Shown in pieces: positions 25,521 through 34,669 of a stretch of 64,000 nucleotides of DNA. Numbering within the stretch: the first letter of the stretch is position 1; every line of letters starts with the position of its first letter. The notes under the pieces were generated by a model, which searched no databases, was not told the origin of the DNA, and saw nothing but the letters and a program-made list of their open reading frames with translations. The stretch is taken from the NCBI RefSeq assembly GCF_028128765.1, contig NZ_LBJG01000024.1:248001-312000 (forward strand). The letters are read 5' to 3'. The stretch is from Bradyrhizobium sp. CCBAU 51627 (lineage in GTDB: Bacteria; Pseudomonadota; Alphaproteobacteria; Rhizobiales; Xanthobacteraceae). A program made the translations under genes and the position numbers.

Positions 25521-27268
25521 GCGCCGTTCCGGCCAAATCCACCGTGCGGCCACCTGAACCCTGGCGGCAGCGGCTGATCCGCAGCCTGCTCTACGGGCGT
25601 AATGTCGATCGCGCCGCGAAGGCGCGCGCGCGCGTTGGCCTCGCGATGCTGGCCTTTGCCACCGTCTACGCCCTGATTGGCGGCCGGCTCGTGATGTTCG
25701 CGATCGGCGCCGATGCGCATAGTGCGCGGCGCGCCGCCTCGCAGGAAGTGGTGGCGACCGCACGGCCTGACATCGTCGACCGCAACGGCGCGATCCTCGC
25801 GACCGACGTCAAGGCGTCCAGCCTGTTCGGCGAGCCGCGCCGCATCATCGACAAGGATGAGGCGATCGAGCTTCTGACCGCGACGGTGCCCGATCTCGAC
25901 GAGGCCGAGGTGCGCGAGCGCCTGAGGACGCGCAAGGGGTTCGTCTGGCTCAAGCGCGAGATCACGGCGAAGCAGCAGCAGGACATCCACAAGCTCGGTA
26001 TCCCCGGCATCGGCTTCCTGCGGGAGAACAAGCGCGTCTATCCGACCGGCAACGAGGTCGCCCACCTCATCGGTCTGGTCAACATCGACAACCAGGGCAT
26101 TGCCGGCATGGAGAAGTGGCTCGACAACCAGGGCCTCGCCGATCTCCACCGCGCCGGCTTTGCCATTGACCGGTTGCAGAAGCCGATCGAGCTGTCGGTC
26201 GATCTGCGCGTCGAGCACGCGCTGCGCGACGAGTTGCTCAAGGCCAAGGAGAAATTCCACGCCAAGGCGGCCTCCGGCCTCGTCACCAACGTCAACACCG
26301 GCGAGATCGTGGCCATGGTCTCGGTTCCGGATTTCGACCCGAACAATCCGAAGGAAGCCCACGATCCCGACCGCATCAACCGCCTGACGACAGGCGTCTA
26401 CGAGATGGGCTCGACCTTCAAGGCCTTCACGCTCGCGATGGCGCTCGATACCGGCAAGTACGGCCTCGATTCGCTGTGGGATGCGCGCGGGCCGCTGCAC
26501 TACGGCAAGTTCGCGATTCATGACGATGAGCCGAAGGGCCGCTTCCTGAACATGAAGGAAGTGTTCACCTTCTCCTCCAACGTCGGCGCGGCGCGGATCG
26601 CTCTGTCGCAGGGCGTCGAGGCGCACAAGGCATTCCTGCGCAAGATGGGCCAGCTCGAGCGGCTCCGCACCGAGCTTCCGGAAAGCGCCTCGCCGATCGT
26701 GCCGCGGCATTGGGGCGATCTCAACACCATCACCATCGCATTCGGTCACGGCATTGCGGTCGCGCCGCTGCAGGCGGTGATGGGCGTCAGCGCGCTCGCC
26801 AATGGCGGCCTTCTGATTCCGCCGACTTTCCTGAAGCGCTCCGAGGAGGAGGCGCGGGCGATCGCAAAGCGCGTGATCAAGCCCGAGACCTCCGACAAGA
26901 TGCGCTTCCTGATGCGACTGAACGCCGAGATCGGTACCGCCAAGAAAGCCAACGTCCCCGGCTATTATATTGGCGGCAAGACCGGCACCGCCGAAAAGGT
27001 CATTAACGGCCGCTATGCCAAGAAGAAGGTGCTGACGGCGTTCACCGCGATCATGCCGGCGGACAAGCCGAAATACCAGCTCCTGATCATGCTGGACGAG
27101 CCGCAGCCGCTGAAGGAAACCTACGGCTTCATCACCTCGGGCTGGAACGCCGTGCCCACGGCCGGCAATGTCATTGCCCGCATCGGACCGCTTTTGGGCA
27201 TTGAACCGCGCTTCGATCTGCCGCCTGCGGACCGCCTTATTCTTGCGGCATCCAGGACAACCCAGTAA
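25517..27268 (+). CDS. ftsI: Septal peptidoglycan transpeptidase (PBP3)
   Basis: The 583-residue class B penicillin-binding protein has a cytosolic N-terminus, one membrane anchor (about 42-62), the pedestal domain and a C-terminal transpeptidase. The three active-site motifs are clear: STFK at 299-302 (acylated Ser299), SSN at 353-355 and KTG at 488-490. FtsI cross-links septal peptidoglycan in complex with FtsW and is the target of several beta-lactams. Translation is coupled to ftsL by a four-base overlap. Confidence 0.96.
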   Translation: MSAVPAKSTVRPPEPWRQRLIRSLLYGRNVDRAAKARARVGLAMLAFATVYALIGGRLVMFAIGADAHSARRAASQEVVATARPDIVDRNGAILATDVKASSLFGEPRRIIDKDEAIELLTATVPDLDEAEVRERLRTRKGFVWLKREITAKQQQDIHKLGIPGIGFLRENKRVYPTGNEVAHLIGLVNIDNQGIAGMEKWLDNQGLADLHRAGFAIDRLQKPIELSVDLRVEHALRDELLKAKEKFHAKAASGLVTNVNTGEIVAMVSVPDFDPNNPKEAHDPDRINRLTTGVYEMGSTFKAFTLAMALDTGKYGLDSLWDARGPLHYGKFAIHDDEPKGRFLNMKEVFTFSSNVGAARIALSQGVEAHKAFLRKMGQLERLRTELPESASPIVPRHWGDLNTITIAFGHGIAVAPLQAVMGVSALANGGLLIPPTFLKRSEEEARAIAKRVIKPETSDKMRFLMRLNAEIGTAKKANVPGYYIGGKTGTAEKVINGRYAKKKVLTAFTAIMPADKPKYQLLIMLDEPQPLKETYGFITSGWNAVPTAGNVIARIGPLLGIEPRFDLPPADRLILAASRTTQ

Positions 27269-27350
27269 TCAATTGGGTAGGCCGTAGCCGCTGTTGAGTC
27301 GGGGATTTTCCGTTGGGATTCGGCTTTTTCGGCACGGCGACTGGAAGACC

Positions 27351-28808
27351 ATGAAGCTGCGTGACCTCCTTGGCAATGATGCCGCAATCGAGCCCGCTGC
27401 CGCGGCGCTCGAGGTCACAGGCGTTGCGCTCGACAGCCGCGTGGTCAAGCCGGGCGATCTCTTCTTTGCGCTCGCCGGCAGCAAGACGGACGGTGCGCGG
27501 TTCATCGATGCGGCCATTGCGGCCGGCGCGGTCGCAGTGGCGGGCGATCACGCGCCTGATGGCTGCAAGGTGCCCTTTATCGCTGTCGCCAACCCGCGCC
27601 GCGCGCTGGCGCTGGCTGCCGCAAGTTTTTTCCGGGCGCAGCCTGCGACCATTGCCGCGGTGACCGGAACCAGCGGCAAGACCTCGGTCGCCGCGTTCAC
27701 GCGCCAGATCTGGGAGCGGCTGGGGCATGCCTCGGCCAGCATCGGCACCATCGGCCTCGTCTCGCCGAAACGCACCGTCTATGGCTCGCTGACCACGCCG
27801 GATCCGATCGCGCTGCATCGGCAGCTCGACGAGATCGCGCGCGAAGGCGTGACGCATCTCGCGTTCGAGGCGTCGTCGCACGGGCTCGATCAATATCGCC
27901 TCGATGGCGTGCGTATCTCCGCCGGCGGCTTCACCAATCTCTCGCGCGACCACATGGATTACCATCCGACCGTCGGGCATTATCTCGCAGCAAAGCTCAG
28001 GCTGTTCCGCGAGCTTGTTCCGCCTGGCGGCGCGGCCGTCATTTCAGCCGATCATGACTGCTCGGCCGAAGCGATCGACGCCGCGAAGTCTCATGGTTTG
28101 CGTGTGATGGCGGTGGGGCGTAACGGCGATGGGGCCGGCGAGGGGATCCGTCTCACCGAGGTCGTGGTCGAAGGCTTTTCACAGAAGCTTGGCCTCGAAC
28201 ACCGCGGCAAGACCTATGCGGTGCGGCTGCCGCTGGTCGGCGAATTCCAGATCGAGAACGCGCTGGTCTCGGCTGGCCTTACCATCGGCACCGGCAGCGA
28301 TGCCGCAGGCGTGTTCGCGCATCTCGAACATCTCGAAGGCGCCAAGGGCCGGCTGGAGCGCGTCGGCGAGCACAATGGCGCGCCTGTTTTCGTCGACTAT
28401 GCGCACAAGCCCGACGCACTGGCGAAGGCGTTGCAGGCGCTGCGCCCCTATGCCAGGCGCAGGCTGGTCGTGGTGTTCGGCGCCGGTGGTGATCGCGACG
28501 CCGGCAAGCGGCCGATCATGGGCGAGATCGCGGCTCAAAATGCCGATCGCGTCATCATCACCGACGACAACCCGCGCAGCGAGAAGCCGGAGGCCATTCG
28601 CGCCGCGATCCTCGCCGCCGCCAAGGGCGCGCGGGAAATCGGCGATCGCGCGGCGGCGATCCGCACCGCGGTCGAGGAGCTCGAGGAGGGCGATGCGCTG
28701 CTCGTCGCCGGCAAGGGGCACGAGACCGGGCAGATCGTCGGCGGCGAGGTCCTGCCGTTCAGTGATCACGAGGCGGTTGCTGCCGCATTAGCATCGAGGG
28801 GCGCATGA
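27351..28808 (+). CDS. murE: UDP-MurNAc-L-Ala-D-Glu:meso-diaminopimelate ligase
   Basis: The 485-residue Mur ligase adds meso-diaminopimelate to the cell wall precursor in the cytosol. The ATP loop is TGTSGKTS (105-112), the carbamylated-lysine region follows, and DDNPR (405-409) is the signature that selects diaminopimelate rather than lysine. I chose the ATG at 27351 because of its GGAAG Shine-Dalgarno and the normal MKLRDLL opening; an upstream in-frame start adds 19 unsupported residues. Its stop overlaps the ATG of murF. Confidence 0.96.
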   Translation: MKLRDLLGNDAAIEPAAAALEVTGVALDSRVVKPGDLFFALAGSKTDGARFIDAAIAAGAVAVAGDHAPDGCKVPFIAVANPRRALALAAASFFRAQPATIAAVTGTSGKTSVAAFTRQIWERLGHASASIGTIGLVSPKRTVYGSLTTPDPIALHRQLDEIAREGVTHLAFEASSHGLDQYRLDGVRISAGGFTNLSRDHMDYHPTVGHYLAAKLRLFRELVPPGGAAVISADHDCSAEAIDAAKSHGLRVMAVGRNGDGAGEGIRLTEVVVEGFSQKLGLEHRGKTYAVRLPLVGEFQIENALVSAGLTIGTGSDAAGVFAHLEHLEGAKGRLERVGEHNGAPVFVDYAHKPDALAKALQALRPYARRRLVVVFGAGGDRDAGKRPIMGEIAAQNADRVIITDDNPRSEKPEAIRAAILAAAKGAREIGDRAAAIRTAVEELEEGDALLVAGKGHETGQIVGGEVLPFSDHEAVAAALASRGA

Positions 28809-30184
28809 GCGGGCCTTTATGGACGGTCGCCGAGGTAGCGCGTGCGCTGGGCGTGACAGGATCATTCCCGGACACTGAAATCGACTTCGTCACCCAGGAC
28901 AGCCGCCTGGTGAAGCCGGGCAGCCTGTTCGTCGCGCTATCAGGCACGCCGAGCGGCGGCTTCATCTCGGCCTTCGCCAGCGCGCGCGACGGTTGGGAAT
29001 TCGCAGACCAGGCGGAGGCGTCAGGCGCGGTCGCGATGATCGTGCCGCACGAGATCGCGGGCATCCGCATTCCGCAGATCGTTGTGAAGGACACGCTGAT
29101 CGATGGTCTCTGGGGCCTCGCCCGCGCCGCGCGCGCGCGCTTCAAGGGGCCGGTGATCGGCCTGACCGGCAGCGCCGGCAAGACCAGCACCAAGGAGTTC
29201 CTCGCGGCCTATCCCCATGCCTATGCGAGCCCTTCGAGTTTCAACAACTTCTGGGGCGTGCCGCTGACGCTGTGCAATGCCCGGCCGGACGCCAGCCTCT
29301 GGGTCATCGAGATGGGCATGAACCAGACTGGCGAGATCGCTCGGCTCAGCGAATTGACGCGGCCGACTGTCGCGCTGGTCGTCAACGTCCAGCCGGTACA
29401 TCTGGAGAAGCTCGGCTCGCTCGATGCCATCAAGCGCGAGAAGGTGTCGATCGCGCACGGACTGCCCGAGCACGGCGTGCTGGTGCTGCCGGCCGGGATC
29501 AGGGCGCCCGACTGGAAGGGCAAGGTGGTGCGCTTCGGCGAGAAGGCCGAAGTGCACGAGATCGCCCACGCGCCGCACGGCGAGAGCTGGCAGGTCGTGG
29601 CCGGCATCGGCAAGAAGGAGATCGCTTTCAGCCTGACGCCGGGCGCCCCGCACCGCGTGCAGAATGCGCTAGCCGCACTCGCGTCGATCCATGCCGCCCA
29701 TCTCGATGTGGCGACGCTTGCGATCAAGCTCGAGCGGGTGGGCATCATGACCGGCCGCGGCGTGGAACAGGCGGTCGGTGGCGTCACGGTGATCGACGAC
29801 AGCTTCAACGGCAATCCGGCGAGTGTTACGGCCGCGCTGCAAAGCCTTCAGGCGCGCAGTACGAGCGGCGGGCGCCGCATTGCGGTGCTCGGCGACATGC
29901 TGGAACTTGGCGACGATGCACCTCACTACCACACCGCGCTCGCCGCGCATCTCGACGGCATCGATGGTATCTATTGCGTCGGGCCTCTGATGCGCCACCT
30001 TTACGACGTGCTTCCCCCCGGCAAGGGGCTGGGCTGGCACGACGATCCCGCCACGCTGAAGCCGGGCGAGGTCGCAGGCCTGCTGAAGGCAGGCGATGTC
30101 GTGGTTGTCAAGGGCAGCAAGAAGATGTTCTGGGTCAACAAGTTTGTGCCGGGCCTGGTGGCCGCCTTGCAGGCAAAGGCGTAA
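28805..30184 (+). CDS. murF: UDP-MurNAc-tripeptide:D-Ala-D-Ala ligase
   Basis: The 459-residue enzyme attaches the D-Ala-D-Ala dipeptide to finish the UDP-MurNAc-pentapeptide. The ATP loop is TGSAGKTS (121-128), followed by SFNNFWGVPLTLCNARPDA, MNQTGEI and the C-terminal VIDDSFNGNPAS run expected of MurF. It begins inside the murE stop (ATGA). A gap of about 160 bases with no feature I recognise separates it from mraY. Confidence 0.96.
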   Translation: MSGPLWTVAEVARALGVTGSFPDTEIDFVTQDSRLVKPGSLFVALSGTPSGGFISAFASARDGWEFADQAEASGAVAMIVPHEIAGIRIPQIVVKDTLIDGLWGLARAARARFKGPVIGLTGSAGKTSTKEFLAAYPHAYASPSSFNNFWGVPLTLCNARPDASLWVIEMGMNQTGEIARLSELTRPTVALVVNVQPVHLEKLGSLDAIKREKVSIAHGLPEHGVLVLPAGIRAPDWKGKVVRFGEKAEVHEIAHAPHGESWQVVAGIGKKEIAFSLTPGAPHRVQNALAALASIHAAHLDVATLAIKLERVGIMTGRGVEQAVGGVTVIDDSFNGNPASVTAALQSLQARSTSGGRRIAVLGDMLELGDDAPHYHTALAAHLDGIDGIYCVGPLMRHLYDVLPPGKGLGWHDDPATLKPGEVAGLLKAGDVVVVKGSKKMFWVNKFVPGLVAALQAKA

Positions 30185-30342
30185 ACTGCTTGGAAGGCGC
30201 AGTTCCCGAATCCCACCCTTTGCGGCGCGCCGCCGTTCGGTTTCTTGAGGTCGCTCGGCCCCATGATCAAGACCCGCGAATGCGCGTGCGACGATGAGGC
30301 CTGAGCAAGCCCGCGTGCGAAAGGCGCCATAGGACCGACTGA

Positions 30343-31446
30343 ATGTTTTACTGGCTGATCGACCTCTCCAACACATTTCCGGGCGTCGGTGCCGTGCGCA
30401 CCGTTCTAAACGTCTTCCGCTACATCACCTTCCGCACCGGCGGCGCCATCGTCACCGGCGCGCTGTTCGTGTTCCTGTTCGGGCCCTGGATCATCGATCA
30501 TTTGCGCATCCGCCAGGGCAAGGGCCAGCCGATCCGCACCGATGGTCCGCAATCGCATCTGGCCAAGAAGGGCACGCCCACCATGGGCGGGCTGATGATC
30601 CTGTCCGGCCTTACGGTCGGCACCGTGCTGTGGTGCAATCCGCTCAATCCCTATGTCTGGATCGTGCTCGCGGTGACGCTCGGCTTCGGCTTCGTCGGCT
30701 TCTATGACGACTACCTCAAGGTCACCAAGCAGACCACGAGCGGGTTCGGCGGCAAGCTGCGCCTGTTGATCGAGGGCATCATCGCGCTGGCCGCCTGCTA
30801 TGCGCTGGTGCGGCTGAACCGTGATCCCGCATCGACCGCGCTGACGATTCCCTTCCTGAAGGATACCGTGCTGCATTTCGGCTGGTTCTTCGTCGTATTC
30901 GGCGCCTTCGTCATCGTCGGCGCCGGCAACGCGGTGAACCTCACCGACGGTCTCGACGGCCTCGCCATCGTGCCCGTGATGATCGCGACCGCGAGCTTTG
31001 CGATGATCGCCTACCTCGCCGGCAATGCGGTGTTCGCCGACTATCTCCAGATCAAATATGTCGCCGGTACCGGCGAGCTTGCCGTGCTCTGCGGCGCGCT
31101 GCTGGGGGCCGGGCTCGGCTTCCTCTGGTTCAACGCGCCGCCGGCCTCGATCTTCATGGGCGACACCGGCTCGCTGGCGCTCGGCGGCATGCTGGGATCG
31201 ATCGCGGTCGCGGTGAAGCACGAGATCGTGCTTGCGGTGATCGGCGGCCTGTTCGTGCTGGAGGCGGTCTCGGTGATCGTGCAGGTGGTGTCGTTCAAGC
31301 TGACGGGCAAGCGCATCTTCCGCATGGCGCCGATCCATCACCATTTCGAGCAGCTCGGCTGGACGGAGCCGCAGATCGTGATCCGCTTCTGGATCATCTC
31401 GGTGATGCTGGCGCTCGCCGGCCTCTCCACGCTGAAGCTGCGGTGA
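30343..31446 (+). CDS. mraY: Phospho-MurNAc-pentapeptide transferase
   Basis: The 367-residue membrane enzyme makes lipid I by joining UDP-MurNAc-pentapeptide to undecaprenyl phosphate. About ten helices are visible. The family motifs are KKGTPTMGGLMI, FVGFYDDYLKV with the catalytic Asp pair, NAVNLTDGLDGLA, FMGDTGSLALGG and the cytosolic APIHHHFE. The length is normal. murD follows after ten bases. Confidence 0.97.
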   Translation: MFYWLIDLSNTFPGVGAVRTVLNVFRYITFRTGGAIVTGALFVFLFGPWIIDHLRIRQGKGQPIRTDGPQSHLAKKGTPTMGGLMILSGLTVGTVLWCNPLNPYVWIVLAVTLGFGFVGFYDDYLKVTKQTTSGFGGKLRLLIEGIIALAACYALVRLNRDPASTALTIPFLKDTVLHFGWFFVVFGAFVIVGAGNAVNLTDGLDGLAIVPVMIATASFAMIAYLAGNAVFADYLQIKYVAGTGELAVLCGALLGAGLGFLWFNAPPASIFMGDTGSLALGGMLGSIAVAVKHEIVLAVIGGLFVLEAVSVIVQVVSFKLTGKRIFRMAPIHHHFEQLGWTEPQIVIRFWIISVMLALAGLSTLKLR

Positions 31447-31456
31447 CGGTATCACG

Positions 31457-32857
31457 ATGGTTCCGGTCACATCCTTCGCCGGCAAGACGGTCGCGGTGTT
31501 CGGCCTCGGTGGCTCGGGGCTCGCCTCCTGCCACGCGCTGAAGGGCGGCGGTGCCGAGGTGATCGCCGCCGACGACAATGCCGACAACGTCGCCAAGGCG
31601 GCACAGGCCGGTTTCATCACCGCGGATCTGCGCAACGTCTCCTGGGCGAAATTCGCCGCGCTCGTGCTCGCGCCCGGCGTGCCGCTCACCCATCCGGTGC
31701 CGCATTGGAGCGTGCTGAAGGCGCGCGAAGCCGGCGTCGAGGTGATCGGCGATATCGAACTGTTCTGCCGTGAGCGTCGCCGTCACGCGCCGGATGCGCC
31801 GTTCGTCGCCATCACCGGCACCAACGGCAAGTCGACCACGACGGCGCTGATCGCGCATCTGACGAAGGTTGCCGGCTATGACACCCAGATGGGCGGCAAT
31901 ATCGGCACCGCGATCCTGTCGCTGGAGCCGCCGCGCAGGGGCCGCGTCCACGTTATCGAGATGTCGTCCTACCAGATCGACCTCACGCCCTCGCTCGACC
32001 CGTCCGTCGGCATCCTGCTCAATGTCAGCGAAGACCACATCGATCGTCACGGCACGATCGAGTGCTACGCGGCGGTGAAGGAGCGACTTGTTGCGAACGT
32101 GCAAGGCGGGGGCACCTCGATCGTCGGCGTCGATGACGGCTATTGCCGCGACATCGCCGATCGGCTCGATCGCGCCGGCAAGAATGTGGTGCGCATCTCC
32201 GTGAAGAATCCACTGGCGAGCGGCATGCATGTCGAGTACGGCACCATCGTGCGTACGTCGGGCGGCGCGCGCAGTGAGATTGCCACGCTCGGCGGCATCG
32301 GTTCGCTGCGCGGCCTGCACAACGCGCAGAACGCGGCGTGTGCAGCCGCAGCGGCGCTGGCGATGGGCATCAGCCAGGACGTGTTGCAGAATGGCCTGCG
32401 CAGCTTTCCCGGGCTGGCGCACCGCATGGAGCAGGTCGGCCGCCGCGGCCACGTCCTGTTCGTCAACGACTCCAAGGGTACCAACGCGGACGCCACCGCG
32501 CATGCGCTGTCGTCCTTCGCCGACATCTTCTGGATCGCCGGCGGCAAGCCGAAGGCGGGCGGCATCACCAGCCTGACCGGCTTCTTCCCGCGCATCCGCA
32601 AGGCCTATCTGATCGGCGAGGCCGCGCAAGAATTTTCCGGAACGCTCGGCAGCGAGGTCGCGCACGAGATCAGCCAGACGCTGGATGTCGCCGTTGAGCA
32701 CGCCTCGCGCGACGCGGAAGCGTCCGGCCTCACGGATGCGGTCGTGCTGCTGTCGCCGGCCTGCGCCTCGTTCGACCAGTACCGCAACTTTGAGATCCGC
32801 GGCACCAGGTTCCGCGAGCTGGTGCAGGCGCTGCCGGGTGTGAAGCCGGTAGTGTGA
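31457..32857 (+). CDS. murD: UDP-MurNAc-L-Ala:D-glutamate ligase
   Basis: The 466-residue Mur ligase adds D-glutamate to UDP-MurNAc-L-alanine. It opens with a Rossmann-like UDP-binding domain (VAVFGLGGSGLASCHAL), has the ATP loop TGTNGKST at 120-127, and carries NVSEDHIDRHGT and FVNDSKGTNADAT of the active site. The C-terminal SPACASFDQYRNFEIRG is typical of MurD. Its stop overlaps the start of the following small membrane protein gene, which is not a usual dcw member. Confidence 0.96.
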   Translation: MVPVTSFAGKTVAVFGLGGSGLASCHALKGGGAEVIAADDNADNVAKAAQAGFITADLRNVSWAKFAALVLAPGVPLTHPVPHWSVLKAREAGVEVIGDIELFCRERRRHAPDAPFVAITGTNGKSTTTALIAHLTKVAGYDTQMGGNIGTAILSLEPPRRGRVHVIEMSSYQIDLTPSLDPSVGILLNVSEDHIDRHGTIECYAAVKERLVANVQGGGTSIVGVDDGYCRDIADRLDRAGKNVVRISVKNPLASGMHVEYGTIVRTSGGARSEIATLGGIGSLRGLHNAQNAACAAAAALAMGISQDVLQNGLRSFPGLAHRMEQVGRRGHVLFVNDSKGTNADATAHALSSFADIFWIAGGKPKAGGITSLTGFFPRIRKAYLIGEAAQEFSGTLGSEVAHEISQTLDVAVEHASRDAEASGLTDAVVLLSPACASFDQYRNFEIRGTRFRELVQALPGVKPVV

Positions 32858-33255
32858 GGATGTCGCGGCGACGCTGGATCGGACTCGTCGTCGCTCTTGC
32901 TGTTCCGGTCGGCTTCCTCTGTGTTGTCCTGATTGACAATGTCATGAGCGGGTTCGGCGCATGCCGCGTCGTTCGTCAGCGGGCATTCGCCTCCCCGAGC
33001 GGCAATCAATTGGTTGTCGTGGTTTGGAAGACGTGCGGAGCGACGGTGCCCGACAGCACGCAAGCCAGCATCATCGCTCGCGGCCGGACGTTCTCGCCCG
33101 AGAGCACGCCGACCTTCGTCAGCGTTCGCGGGCATCTCGAGGTCGTCGTCGCCTGGAGCAGCGATCGGGCGGTGAGGATCGGTTTCATTCCCGAGCCAGG
33201 CCAGATCGACAAACGCGATCAGCGCGCGGGGGACGTCGCGATCAACTATGAATAG
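32854..33255 (+). CDS. Small membrane-anchored protein of unknown function inside the dcw cluster
   Basis: A 133-residue protein from GTG at 32854 (or 131 from the ATG two codons on). A basic start (RMSRRRW) and one membrane helix (about 9-28) lead into a soluble, beta-rich domain of about 100 residues on the periplasmic side. That domain has two Cys (GACRV, KTCGA) that could form a disulfide. I do not recognise the family. It overlaps murD by four bases and lies before ftsW, so it is translated with the peptidoglycan genes. A dispersed repeat follows. Its position suggests an envelope role, which is inference only. Confidence 0.75.
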   Translation: MRMSRRRWIGLVVALAVPVGFLCVVLIDNVMSGFGACRVVRQRAFASPSGNQLVVVVWKTCGATVPDSTQASIIARGRTFSPESTPTFVSVRGHLEVVVAWSSDRAVRIGFIPEPGQIDKRDQRAGDVAINYE

Positions 33256-33258
33256 GGC

Positions 33259-33392
33259 TCTCGTGTCCCGGACGCGTTGCAGCGCGTAGCGCTGCTCCGC
33301 CGAGCCGGAACCCAGAAGCGGTCATGGGCCCGGCTCTGCAGCGCACCACGCCGCGAAGAGGCGGCGCGCTGCGCTGCGTCCGGGGCACGAGA
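33259..33392. repeat. Dispersed inverted repeat (gtgtcccgg family)
   Basis: The arms tctcgtgtcccgg (33259-33271) and ccggggcacgaga (33380-33392) bracket about 108 bases containing smaller hairpins such as gcagcgcgtagcgctgc. It sits between the small membrane protein gene and ftsW, inside a cluster otherwise packed tightly. A half-size relative lies at 47971-48013. Confidence 0.7.
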
Positions 33393-33478
33393 CTCTTCAA
33401 AACTTGAACGATCCATTAACCCCCCGGTAACCAACCTCGGCGACCAATGGACGGACCTCTGTCCGAAAGCGGCCGCAC

Positions 33479-34630
33479 ATGCTCTCCCGTGAAGAACGCA
33501 CCCCCTTTACCGAGTGGTGGTGGACCGTCGACAAGCCGCTGCTCGGCGCCATCCTGGTGCTGATGCTGACCGGCGTCATCCTGTCGCTGGCGGCGAGCCC
33601 GCCGGTCGCGACCCGCATCGGGCTCGATCCGTTCCATTTCTTCAATCGTCACGTGATGTTTCTGGTGCCGTCGTTTCTGGTGCTGATCGGGGTGTCCTTC
33701 CTGTCGCCGCGCTCGATCCGGCGAAGTGCGCTGATCATCTTCACGATCAGCATCATCCTCATCGTGGTGACGCTCGCCGTCGGTCCAGAGGTGAAGGGCT
33801 CGCGGCGCTGGATCACCCTCATCGGCGTCAACATCCAGGCCTCCGAAATCGCAAAACCGTCCTTCGTCGTCATCGCAGCCTGGCTGTTTGCGGAATCGAC
33901 CAAGCGGCCCGAGATGCCGGCGACCTCGATGGCGCTGGTGCTGCTCCTGATGCTGGTTTCGCTGCTGGTGATGGAGCCGGACTTCGGCCAGACCATGCTG
34001 ATCCTGATGGTGTGGGGCTCGCTGTTCTTCATCGCGGGCATGCGCATGATCTGGGTGTTCGGCCTCGCGGGCCTCGGCGCGGCCGGCCTGTTCAGCGCCT
34101 ATCTGTTCGTTCCGCACGTCGCAGGGCGCATCAAGCGCTTCATGAATCCGGCCTCCGGCGACACGTTCCAGGTCGATACCGCGATGGAGGCCTTCTACAA
34201 TGGCGGCTGGTTCGGGCTCGGGCCGGGCGAGGGCATCGCCAAGCGCAGCCTGCCGGACAGCCATACTGACTTCGTGTTCGCGGTTGCCGCCGAAGAGTTC
34301 GGCATCATCCTGTGCCTTGCCATGCTGGCGCTGTTCGCCTTCGTCGTCATCCGCACGCTGTCGCGCGCCTATGCCAATGAGGACATGTTCTCGCGGTTTG
34401 CGGCCTCGGGCCTTGCAATCCTGTTTGGCGTGCAGGCGGCGATCAACATGTCGGTCAACCTCCAGCTCATCCCCGCCAAGGGCATGACGCTGCCGTTCAT
34501 CTCCTACGGCGGTTCCTCGATCGTGTCGCTGGCTTACGGCGTCGGCATGATGCTGGCCCTGACGCGCCTGCGCCCGCGCACCGAGGTTGAGGCCAGCGGC
34601 CACGCCGAGGCGATGCGGAGCTACGCGTAA
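33479..34630 (+). CDS. ftsW: Septal peptidoglycan glycosyltransferase FtsW
   Basis: The 383-residue SEDS protein has about ten membrane helices. Motifs include GPEVKGSRRWITLIGVNIQA, the long periplasmic loop with NGGWFGLGPGEGIAKRSLPD (followed by SHTDFVFAV and the conserved acidic residue of EEFG), and GMTLPFISYGGSS. FtsW polymerises lipid II at the septum together with FtsI. AT-rich taaccccccggtaacc precedes the gene, which may be a promoter, since about 220 bases separate it from the previous gene. Confidence 0.96.
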   Translation: MLSREERTPFTEWWWTVDKPLLGAILVLMLTGVILSLAASPPVATRIGLDPFHFFNRHVMFLVPSFLVLIGVSFLSPRSIRRSALIIFTISIILIVVTLAVGPEVKGSRRWITLIGVNIQASEIAKPSFVVIAAWLFAESTKRPEMPATSMALVLLLMLVSLLVMEPDFGQTMLILMVWGSLFFIAGMRMIWVFGLAGLGAAGLFSAYLFVPHVAGRIKRFMNPASGDTFQVDTAMEAFYNGGWFGLGPGEGIAKRSLPDSHTDFVFAVAAEEFGIILCLAMLALFAFVVIRTLSRAYANEDMFSRFAASGLAILFGVQAAINMSVNLQLIPAKGMTLPFISYGGSSIVSLAYGVGMMLALTRLRPRTEVEASGHAEAMRSYA

Positions 34631-34669
34631 GCTCGCAATGACGGGAAAGACCTTGTAAAAGGCCTCTCC

